A stretch of 64,000 nt of DNA from an uncultured Alistipes sp. (GTDB taxonomy: Bacteria; Bacteroidota; Bacteroidia; Bacteroidales; Rikenellaceae), in contig CAUHCL010000001.1 in assembly GCA_959604655.1 (NCBI GenBank), positions 1 through 64,000 of the forward strand. Direction: 5' to 3'. The translations under genes and the position numbers were made by a program. The notes beneath the pieces are model-generated. The model had not been told where the DNA came from. It searched no databases and saw nothing but the letters and a program-made list of their open reading frames with translations. How positions within the stretch are numbered: position 1 is the stretch's first letter; the number at the start of each line of letters is the position of its first letter. Shown piece after piece: positions 27,181 through 33,238 of this stretch.

Positions 27181-27275
27181 GTTCGCCGTCGGCGGAGGAC
27201 GCGTGCGAGCCTAAAGCGAGTAGCAGTCCGCCGCGTGGGGCGGCGGCGAACTGCCGATATCGCCGTGCGATATCG
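27181..27275 (+). repeat. interspersed palindromic repeat, family A, copy 4
   Basis: GTTCGCCGTCGGCGGAGGA start, central GCAGTCCGCCGCG and GGCGGCGAACTGCCGA, terminal hairpin CGATATCGC-CGT-GCGATATCG. It lies between the dipeptidase and cysM genes. Confidence 0.85.
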
Positions 27276-27309
27276 AATTTCGGCGGGCGATATAAAATCA
27301 CCCCGAAAA

Positions 27310-27341
27310 TTTCGTTCGCAAGATATTTATTAATATTTTTG
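27310..27341 (+). promoter_or_regulatory. candidate cysM promoter
   Basis: -33 TTTC (27310-27313, three of four bases), 20-nt spacer, perfect -7 TATTTTTG (27334-27341), 27 bp before the start codon. Confidence 0.5.
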
Positions 27342-27368
27342 AGGAATTAATCGATACTGCGTTCCGTT

Positions 27369-28274
27369 ATGGTCAAAGAGAACATCCTGCAAACGATCGG
27401 CGCCACGCCGATGGTGAGAATCAACCGATTGTGCCCCAATTCGCGGGTCAACATATATGCCAAATTAGAGGGACTCAACCCCACGGGCAGCATAAAGGAC
27501 CGCATAGCCGTGCGCATGGTGGAGGCTGCCGAGCGGAGCGGTGCCCTGCGCAAGGGCAAGACCATAATCGAGCCGACGTCGGGCAATACGGGCATCGGGC
27601 TGGCCATAGCGGGCATAGTCAAGGGGTATCCCGTGGAGATAGTGATGAGCGCGGCGGTGTCGGTCGAGCGGCGCAAGATACTGCGCTCGTACGGCGCCAA
27701 GGTGATACTCACCGCGGCCGACGAGGGTACCGACGGGGCCATACGTCTGGCACGCAGGATGGTCGCGGCCGATCCCGAGAAGTATTTCATGCCCGACCAG
27801 TTCGCCAACGCAGCGAATTATCTGGCCCATTACGAGAATACGGCCATAGAGATATGGCAGCAGACCGAAGGACGCGTCGACTGTCTGGTGTGCGCCGTGG
27901 GCACCTCGGGTACGTTGATGGGTTTGTCGCGTTTCCTGCGGGCCATGAAAAGCGACATAAAGGTGGTGTGCGCCCACCCTATCCGCGGCCACTATATTCA
28001 GGGACTGAAAAATATGGAGGAAGCTATAGTGCCGCAGATATACGATCCGTCGCTGATCGACACGCAGGAGATGATCGAGAGCGAGGAGGCGATAGAGATG
28101 GCGCGGCGCATAATCGCCGAGGAAGGGATATTCGCGGGGATGAGCAGCGGCGCGGCCATGATAGCCGCCATACGGACGGCCGAGCGCATGGAGAGCGGCA
28201 ACATAGTCGTGGTGTTCCCCGACCGCGCGGAGAAGTATCTTAGCACCGACATGTTCGAACGGTTCGCCGACTGA
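27369..28274 (+). CDS. cysM: cysteine synthase, CysM type
   Basis: PLP enzyme making cysteine from O-acetylserine and sulfide (or thiosulfate), 301 residues. The PLP lysine is in LNPTGSIKDRIAV, the phosphate/substrate loop is PTSGNTGIGLAIAG, and the PLP phosphate loop is AVGTSGTLMGLSRFL. HPIRGHYIQGLKNMEEA and FAGMSSGAAM fit the CysM side of the family better than CysK. Its stop codon ends at 28274, exactly where the decayed outer end of the CRISPR array begins. Confidence 0.9.
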   Translation: MVKENILQTIGATPMVRINRLCPNSRVNIYAKLEGLNPTGSIKDRIAVRMVEAAERSGALRKGKTIIEPTSGNTGIGLAIAGIVKGYPVEIVMSAAVSVERRKILRSYGAKVILTAADEGTDGAIRLARRMVAADPEKYFMPDQFANAANYLAHYENTAIEIWQQTEGRVDCLVCAVGTSGTLMGLSRFLRAMKSDIKVVCAHPIRGHYIQGLKNMEEAIVPQIYDPSLIDTQEMIESEEAIEMARRIIAEEGIFAGMSSGAAMIAAIRTAERMESGNIVVVFPDRAEKYLSTDMFERFAD

Positions 28275-28769
28275 CGCGAGTGTTTGTCTCGGAAGCCAGC
28301 CGTTTGCAACGTTCCATTTCTGCAAATACCTCTTCGACAGTTGGATATTCATCCCTAAAGCAATCCGTTTGCAACCCCGCGCGCAGTAATGAACTCATTG
28401 CTATAGTTGGATATTCATCCCAAATGCAAGCCGTTTGCAACTGCACGGGTTCGAGTTTATCGACCTCTCCCGTTGGATATTCATCCCCAATGCAATCCGT
28501 TTGCAACGCCGCCCATACGGCGAATTGACCCAAATAGTTGGATATTCATTCCCAATGCAATCCGTTTGCAACCATTACGTTCTCTGTATCTGTTGACGAA
28601 ATGTTGGATATTCATTCCCAATGCAATCCGTTTGCAACGGCCACGGCCGAGGAGATAATCGACCATTAGTTGGATATTCATTCCCAATGCAATCCGTTTG
28701 CAACTCGGTCGGAACAAGCAAGGACATTGCCGTGTTGGATATTCATTCCCAATGCAATCCGTTTGCAAC
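28275..28769 (-). CRISPR. CRISPR array: 8 repeats (outermost decayed), 7 spacers, type V-F context
   Basis: Repeats are 36 bp. On the plus strand they begin GTTGGATATTCATTCCC and end GCAATCCGTTTGCAAC. Positions: 28275-28310 (only the last ~17 bp recognisable), 28340-28375, 28406-28441, 28472-28507, 28537-28572, 28603-28638, 28669-28704, 28734-28769. The last four are identical; those at 28340, 28406 and 28472 carry changes in the middle. Spacers are 29-30 nt and all different: 28311-28339, 28376-28405, 28442-28471, 28508-28536, 28573-28602, 28639-28668, 28705-28733. Decay on the cysM side places the leader on the right, so transcription is read on the minus strand, the same as the effector. 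In that sense the repeat starts GTTGCAAACGGATTGC and ends GAATGAATATCCAAC, which is reminiscent of Cas12f repeats. No spacer matches elsewhere in the window were noticed. Confidence 0.95.
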
Positions 28770-28948
28770 CTAACCCGCCGAACGTGTTGTGTCACATCGG
28801 CAAGCCTTGAAAGAGAGATGAATTTTTCGAGTGCGCAGACATCGTTATAACCGACTGTCATAACGATTTTTTATGTCTGAACCTCAAACTAAGGTGCCTC
28901 CAACAGCCCCATGTAAATATACTTCTGTCGTATATCTGTTTCTCTCGA
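28770..28948 (-). ncRNA. putative tracrRNA / leader region between effector and array
   Basis: Not protein-coding by any convincing frame. Read on the minus strand it holds, in order: the -7 element TATCTTTG at 28949-28956; GTTGGA (28899-28904), complementary to the repeat 3' end TCCAAC; a hairpin at 28836-28879 (CAGACA/TGTCTG and TCGTTAT/ATAACGA, with a 7-nt A-rich bulge and 11-nt loop); ATTCAT (28818-28823), complementary to ATGAAT in the repeat; and a hairpin at 28777-28801 (GCCGA..GTG / CAC..TCGGC) just before the first repeat. Known Cas12f systems encode the tracrRNA in this position. The anti-repeat matches are short and could be chance. Confidence 0.5.
28836..28879 (-). ncRNA. strong RNA hairpin inside the putative tracrRNA
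   Basis: Nested stems of 6 bp (CAGACA with TGTCTG) and 7 bp (TCGTTAT with ATAACGA), separated by a 7-nt A-rich bulge on one side, loop of 11 nt. No U-run follows on the minus strand, so a scaffold role is more likely than termination. On the plus strand a T6 run lies within the bulge. Confidence 0.6.
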
Positions 28949-28956
28949 CAAAGATA
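28949..28956 (-). promoter_or_regulatory. candidate -7 element for tracrRNA/array transcription
   Basis: TATCTTTG on the minus strand, a perfect match to TAnnTTTG, two bases past the effector stop codon. No good TTTG is seen 19-21 nt upstream. Transcription would start near 28942. Confidence 0.4.
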
Positions 28957-28958
28957 GC

Positions 28959-30449
28959 TTATTTTTTCGTATTTTTCCTGCGATCGACGATTTTTTCGCT
29001 TTTCGCAATATTTCGCGCCGCATTCCAGTCGGCATTGATTCCTTTGTACGATCCGTCTTTGAGCTTTTTTCCTTTGCCTTTCTCGCATTCGGGGTTTTTG
29101 CAGATGAAATGCGGCTGGTCTGAACGTTGATCCGGCTCGTAATGACCGCAGAAACTGCATATTTGGCTGGTGTGGTAGGGATTGACATAGCGCACCTCGA
29201 TACCTGCCGCATGGGCTTTGTATTCGATCAACTGCTGCAATTCGAAATAAGACCAGTTGCGGAGCAGAAATTTGCGGTCGTCCTTGACCTCACCGTTGCC
29301 GTCTCGGCCGAATCCCGTGAGACGTTCCATCTGGATTACCCCCGCATTGTTCTTGACGGCAAACTCAATGGCGCCCTTGCTGAAAATATGGTTCTGCAAA
29401 CGCACCCAATTGCGCTCTTTTTCCTTGAAGCGTTCGAGTGCCTGCAATTTGTGGCCGCGGCCGCGACCTCCTGCCGTAGAGTTGCGCAGATTGGCTTGCA
29501 GTTCGTGCAGTTGTGCCTCCATACGCTTGCGCACATTCAGGAATTGGTCGCGCGAACCGATTTTCGACCTTGCGTATTCGTTGTCGTTCAGCGCTGCATA
29601 CAACGGTATGTTGATGCCCAAGTCGATTCCTGCCACACGGTTCGGATCGAGGGAAACGTTCCGCTCCTTTGGGATCTTGACCACCAGAAGCAGGAACCGC
29701 TTGCGGCTTCGGGTCTCTTGAATCGATGAATCGCCGACATCGTATGTGCCGTTCAGTATACGTTCCACTATCTCGCGGTTGTTGCTTCTGTCGCGTCCGA
29801 AATCCAAATCCCACTCCAAATACCACTTTTGCCCTTTTTTCCCGGGAAGTCTAACGAATATGGTACCGTCATCTCTTTTGCAAATCTGTAATTGGTCCCG
29901 TTTTATTGAGAACGGTACGGGCATGCCTTTCTTGAAGTTGGGGATGGCCCTTTCGCCGAACTTTATTTCGGTTTTATAACTATTGTATGTCTTAATTATA
30001 TTCTGATTCAAACATGTCAGTATATTCGACGGTATTGAGTCTGAAAATTCATTGGTCGCCACATCGTATGTGGAGTTCTGCTCCGAACCTGTTCCGTCGG
30101 GATCGCCGCCGCGCAGAAATGTGAGGCGCTGTTCTCTGAACTCGCTCTCAAGTTGCTTGCGTTCGGCCTTAAGCTCCCTGACATAGGAGTCGGCCAATTT
30201 ATCCTTTTGGGCTTTGCGAAGAATTTTTTTAATTTCTCCGTATCTCGGAGAGTGTACGCGCAGCCTCATTTCGTATTCATCGTTGAAAAAGCGGTGAGAC
30301 ACTATTCGGTTGGCCGCTTCGTAGAGATGGTCGTTGATTTCGTTCCAAGCGCGGTATTTTTCCTGAAGGAGTTCTTTCGATTCCTCGCTGTTGTCGTCAC
30401 TGTGGAGATGAACTTCGATTTTGCGTGTTATTACTGTATATTCGGCCAT
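28959..30449 (-). CDS. cas12f: Cas12f-like type V-F CRISPR effector nuclease
   Basis: A 496-residue predicted RNA-guided DNA nuclease. Residues 1-~215 form an N-terminal WED/REC-like region rich in charged helices (SEESKELLQEKYRAWNEIND, KAQKDKLADSYVRELKAER). The RuvC core has motif I GIDLGINIPLYAALND with Asp276, the bridge-like GGRGRGHKLQALERFKEKER at 327-346, motif II GVIQMERL with Glu375, and motif III NADWNAARNIA with Asp474. The zinc finger has Cys431, Cys434, Cys450 and Cys455; the second pair is CX4C rather than CXXC. WSYFELQQLIEYKAHAAGIE and NPYHTSQICSFCG recall Cas12f1 proteins. It differs from IS200/IS605 TnpB by length, the neighbouring array and the absence of tnpA. GC is visibly lower than in neighbouring genes, suggesting transfer. 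Confidence 0.88.
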   Translation of the reverse strand: MAEYTVITRKIEVHLHSDDNSEESKELLQEKYRAWNEINDHLYEAANRIVSHRFFNDEYEMRLRVHSPRYGEIKKILRKAQKDKLADSYVRELKAERKQLESEFREQRLTFLRGGDPDGTGSEQNSTYDVATNEFSDSIPSNILTCLNQNIIKTYNSYKTEIKFGERAIPNFKKGMPVPFSIKRDQLQICKRDDGTIFVRLPGKKGQKWYLEWDLDFGRDRSNNREIVERILNGTYDVGDSSIQETRSRKRFLLLVVKIPKERNVSLDPNRVAGIDLGINIPLYAALNDNEYARSKIGSRDQFLNVRKRMEAQLHELQANLRNSTAGGRGRGHKLQALERFKEKERNWVRLQNHIFSKGAIEFAVKNNAGVIQMERLTGFGRDGNGEVKDDRKFLLRNWSYFELQQLIEYKAHAAGIEVRYVNPYHTSQICSFCGHYEPDQRSDQPHFICKNPECEKGKGKKLKDGSYKGINADWNAARNIAKSEKIVDRRKNTKK

Positions 30450-30461
30450 AATGTCGGTTTT

Positions 30462-30474
30462 GTAACAAAGTTAC
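30462..30474 (-). promoter_or_regulatory. cas12f -7 element within a small palindrome
   Basis: TAACTTTG on the minus strand (30466-30473) matches TAnnTTTG, 17 bp before the start codon, giving a very short leader. It lies in the inverted repeat GTAAC-AAA-GTTAC (30462-30474), which could be an operator. No convincing -33 TTTG is seen. Confidence 0.45.
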
Positions 30475-30528
30475 GAAAATAAAACGGAACTATTTGCTTT
30501 AGGGTTGTCGTATTTATTTTGATATTTT

Positions 30529-30616
30529 GCGGCTCTTCGGAGCCGCGCGAGCCGCAGCCTCGCCCCGCGGAGGCTCGCTATTCGCTCTCTCCGCAGGCTA
30601 CGGCTCGCCATTACAA
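30529..30616. repeat. palindromic repeat, family B, copy 1
   Basis: An 88-bp element starting GCGGCTCTTCGGAGCCGC, then GCGAGCCG-AGCCT paired with AGGCT-CGGCTCGC near the right end and GCGGAG/CTCCGC inside, ending ATTACAA. It is nearly identical to 49993-50080 and lies just upstream of cas12f. Confidence 0.8.
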
Positions 30617-30657
30617 GCCGAAATAGAATAAAATACATTTACGGCTGTCGGACGGGA

Positions 30658-30697
30658 ATAAAAAGCGTGCGGCAATATCCTCGAATATTGCCGCACG
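30658..30697 (-). terminator. terminator of the alkaline phosphatase gene
   Basis: A perfect 13-bp stem CGTGCGGCAATAT / ATATTGCCGCACG with a 6-nt loop. On the minus strand it is followed by CTTTTTAT. Confidence 0.85.
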
Positions 30698-30717
30698 TAT
30701 CTTTCGGAACGATTGGG

Positions 30718-31833
30718 TTACTCCGCCACTTTTATGAGCTGCTGCAAGGCGATGGAGAGTTCCGAGTTCTCCATGATGCCCTTGATGGCGTCGGCGCCCG
30801 CACCGTAGAGATATACGGGGAGCATCACGCCCGTGTGGCTCGACGTACCGAAACTGTAATTTATGCCGCTCTCGGGCAGCGTGAAGTCGGTCTTGTTGCT
30901 CGGGATCGACAGACCCGAGGTCTCGTGATCGGCGCATACCACAACCAGTGTATTGGGATGGGTGTCGGCATAATCCATCGCCACTTTGACGGCGGCTTCG
31001 AAATCGCGCATCTCGTCCAACATGCCTTCGAGGTCTTTGGCGTGCGAGCGGTAGTCGATCTGCGAACCTTCGACCATCATGACGAATCCCTTCTTCTTGT
31101 CGGCCTTGACGTCGGCGGTGAGTATCTCCAGAGCCTTTTCGGTGGCGCGGGCGAGGTAGTCGCCGCGGCCCTCCTTAAGGGTGGGCAGGTTCTCTTCGGC
31201 GAAGAGTCCAACCACCTTGCCCGAGGTCACGCCGTCCATCTCCTTCAGGTCGAAAAGCACATTGTAACCCTCGGCCTTCAGCAGGTCGACGTAGTTCTTG
31301 CCGCTCTCCTTGTAGGCCTTGTTGAATATCTTGCGGCCGCCGCCGAATGCCACGTCGATGCCGCTCTCCATGAAGTCGTACGAGATCTTGTTAGACTCGT
31401 TGCGGTTGTTCACGTGGGCGTAGAATGCCGCGGGGGTGGCGTGCTGGAGGTAGCACGTGACGACCAGACCCGTGGCGAATCCCTTCTTCGAAGCCTTGGC
31501 GATGATCGATTCGACATCCTTGCCGTCGGAAGTCATGCCCAGGGTTCCGTTGTCGGTCTTGACGCCTGCCGCGAGAGCCGTACCCGCAGCTGCCGAGTCG
31601 GTCACGCGGTTGTTGGCCGAATAGGATTTGATGAGGGCGACGTTATGCACCCTGTCGAACGCCGTGGGTGCGTATTTGCCCTCGATCTGCAACATCGAGA
31701 CGTGGCACAGCCCCATTCCGTCGCCTATCATGTAGATTATGTTGTCGACTTTAGGTTGCTTCTGCGTTTTCTTGGCATCGGCCCCCTGAAACGCGACGAA
31801 AGAGAGTAAAACGAATAAAAATAGCCTTTTCAT
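30718..31833 (-). CDS. alkaline phosphatase (PhoA superfamily)
   Basis: An exported phosphomonoesterase, 371 residues, with signal peptide MKRLFLFVLLSFVAFQGADA. Metal-binding IYMIGDGMGLCHVSM, the nucleophile Ser in NRVTDSAAAGTALAAG, KGFVMMVEGSQIDYRSHA, and the C-terminal VVCADHETSGLSI are all present. ATG at 31833 is chosen because it begins the signal peptide; an upstream in-frame codon would add 20 residues across the promoter. It is divergent from ung and has a consensus promoter. No Pho box can be asserted. Confidence 0.92.
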   Translation of the reverse strand: MKRLFLFVLLSFVAFQGADAKKTQKQPKVDNIIYMIGDGMGLCHVSMLQIEGKYAPTAFDRVHNVALIKSYSANNRVTDSAAAGTALAAGVKTDNGTLGMTSDGKDVESIIAKASKKGFATGLVVTCYLQHATPAAFYAHVNNRNESNKISYDFMESGIDVAFGGGRKIFNKAYKESGKNYVDLLKAEGYNVLFDLKEMDGVTSGKVVGLFAEENLPTLKEGRGDYLARATEKALEILTADVKADKKKGFVMMVEGSQIDYRSHAKDLEGMLDEMRDFEAAVKVAMDYADTHPNTLVVVCADHETSGLSIPSNKTDFTLPESGINYSFGTSSHTGVMLPVYLYGAGADAIKGIMENSELSIALQQLIKVAE

Positions 31834-31857
31834 AAAGATTCGATGGTTTTTATGGTT

Positions 31858-31889
31858 CAAAGTTATGATCTTTTTCGTATTTTTACAAA
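31858..31889 (-). promoter_or_regulatory. consensus promoter of the alkaline phosphatase gene
   Basis: On the minus strand TTTG (31886-31889), a 20-nt spacer and TAACTTTG (31858-31865): an exact match to the Bacteroidota promoter consensus. Confidence 0.8.
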
Positions 31890-31912
31890 GCAAAAATTAA
31901 AGATTTTTTTAC

Positions 31913-32575
31913 ATGAATGTCAAGATAGCAGAGGACTGGAAAGAGATATTGCAGGGTGAATTCGACAAACCTTACTTCGAGGAACTGACGCGTTTCGTAA
32001 GGGCGGAATACTCTGCCGCACAGATATTTCCCGCGGGCCGCAACATATTCCGAGCGTTCGACAAATGCCCGTTCGAGACGCTGAAGGTGGTGATTATCGG
32101 GCAGGACCCCTATCACGGCGTGGGGCAGGCCAACGGGCTTTGTTTCTCGGTGAACGACGGGGTGCCGTTCCCGCCCTCGTTGCAGAACATATTTCAGGAG
32201 ATACGCGACGACGTGGGCACTCCCGTGCCGTCGAGCGGAAACCTCGACCGTTGGGCCGAGCAGGGCGTGCTGCTCCTGAACTCGGTGCTGACGGTGCGGG
32301 CGCATCAGGCTGCGTCGCATGCGGGACGCGGATGGGAGCAGTTCACCGATGCCGTGGTGAGGATCATAGCCGAGCGCAAGCAGGAGCTGGTATACATGTT
32401 ATGGGGCAGCTACGCCCAGCGCAAGGGCCAGATGGCCGACCCGACGCGGAATCTCGTTCTAAAGAGCGTGCATCCGTCGCCGCTTTCGGTCTATCGCGGA
32501 TTCTTCGGATGCCGTCACTTCTCGCAGGCCAACGCCTATCTGGAGAGTGTGGGCAAGACGCCGATAGTGTGGTAA
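31913..32575 (+). CDS. ung: uracil-DNA glycosylase (family 1)
   Basis: Removes uracil from DNA in base excision repair; 220 residues. Motif VVIIGQDPYHGVGQANGLCFSV has the catalytic Asp, and the His motif is HPSPLSVYRGFFGCRHFSQ. LLLNSVLTVRAHQAASHAGRG and LVYMLWGSYAQRKG are also family-typical. The start lies 80 bp from the divergent alkaline phosphatase start. A GNAT gene follows after 4 bp. Confidence 0.96.
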   Translation: MNVKIAEDWKEILQGEFDKPYFEELTRFVRAEYSAAQIFPAGRNIFRAFDKCPFETLKVVIIGQDPYHGVGQANGLCFSVNDGVPFPPSLQNIFQEIRDDVGTPVPSSGNLDRWAEQGVLLLNSVLTVRAHQAASHAGRGWEQFTDAVVRIIAERKQELVYMLWGSYAQRKGQMADPTRNLVLKSVHPSPLSVYRGFFGCRHFSQANAYLESVGKTPIVW

Positions 32576-32579
32576 AAGG

Positions 32580-33080
32580 ATGAATGTTATGAATATACGT
32601 GAAGTGAGCGGCGAGGCGGACATACGCCGTCTGGTCAAGGTGGCGCGCGAGGTATGGCGCGAGGCCAACGTGTCGTTCTGCTCGGCGGAGCAGGTGGAGT
32701 ACATGATCGGGAAGTTTCAGAGTTTCGAGGCCGTGTCGGGGCAGATCATGCAGGGATACCGTTATTTCCTCGTCGAGGAAGATGGCGCGATAACGGCCTA
32801 TTTCGGCGTGCAGCCGCAGGGCGACCGACTGTTTTTGAGCAAGTTCTATATCCGCAAGGAGAACCGCGGGCGGGGAATATTCTCGCTCGGCATGGGATTC
32901 ATGAAGACTCTTTGCCGCGAGGCGGGATTGTCGGCCATATATCTGACGGTGAATCGTCACAACACGCATGCGTACGAGGTGTATCTGCATTCGGGGTTCA
33001 AGGTGATAGCCGAGGAAGTGAACGACATAGGCTGCGGATTCGTCATGGACGATTATATAATGCAGGCGGAGGTGGGATAA
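32580..33080 (+). CDS. GNAT family N-acetyltransferase
   Basis: A 166-residue acetyl-CoA-dependent transferase. The acetyl-CoA loop is ENRGRGIFSLGMGFMKTLC (R/QxxGxG/A type), preceded by LFLSKFYI and followed by LTVNRHNTHAYEVYLHSGF. The substrate is unknown. It starts 4 bp after ung. Family members with the NRHNxxA pattern often modify small molecules or proteins, but nothing here decides. Confidence 0.88.
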   Translation: MNVMNIREVSGEADIRRLVKVAREVWREANVSFCSAEQVEYMIGKFQSFEAVSGQIMQGYRYFLVEEDGAITAYFGVQPQGDRLFLSKFYIRKENRGRGIFSLGMGFMKTLCREAGLSAIYLTVNRHNTHAYEVYLHSGFKVIAEEVNDIGCGFVMDDYIMQAEVG

Positions 33081-33086
33081 TAATCT

Positions 33087-33180
33087 CGACATTGCACTGC
33101 AATGTCGGCAGTTCGCCGCCACCCCGCGCGGCGGACTGCAACTCGCCGAGGCTCGTGCATTCCGTCGCTGTCGGCGAACT
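33087..33180 (-). repeat. interspersed palindromic repeat, family A, copy 5
   Basis: Reverse orientation: hairpin CGACATTGC-ACT-GCAATGTCG first, then GGCAGTTCGCCGCC, GGCGGACTGC, and GTCGGCGAAC at the end. Between the GNAT gene and its terminator. Confidence 0.85.
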
Positions 33181-33197
33181 GCTTCAGCCGCTGAAAA

Positions 33198-33238
33198 CAT
33201 TCCCGCCGAATCGTGGTTTTCGGCGGGAATGATTTTTT
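33198..33238. terminator. bidirectional terminator between GNAT and TlpA-like genes
   Basis: A 13-bp stem CATTCCCGCCGAA / TTCGGCGGGAATG followed by ATTTTTT on the plus strand. The genes on either side converge. Confidence 0.8.

Noticed and set aside
28481..28861. Open frames running through the CRISPR array on both strands
   Set aside because: They consist of translated repeats (periodic NxQLxx-type units) and have no independent coding signal.
28959..30449. Effector as an IS200/IS605 TnpB
   Set aside because: No tnpA, no recognisable element ends, longer N-terminal region than TnpB, and a genuine repeat-spacer array next door on the same strand.
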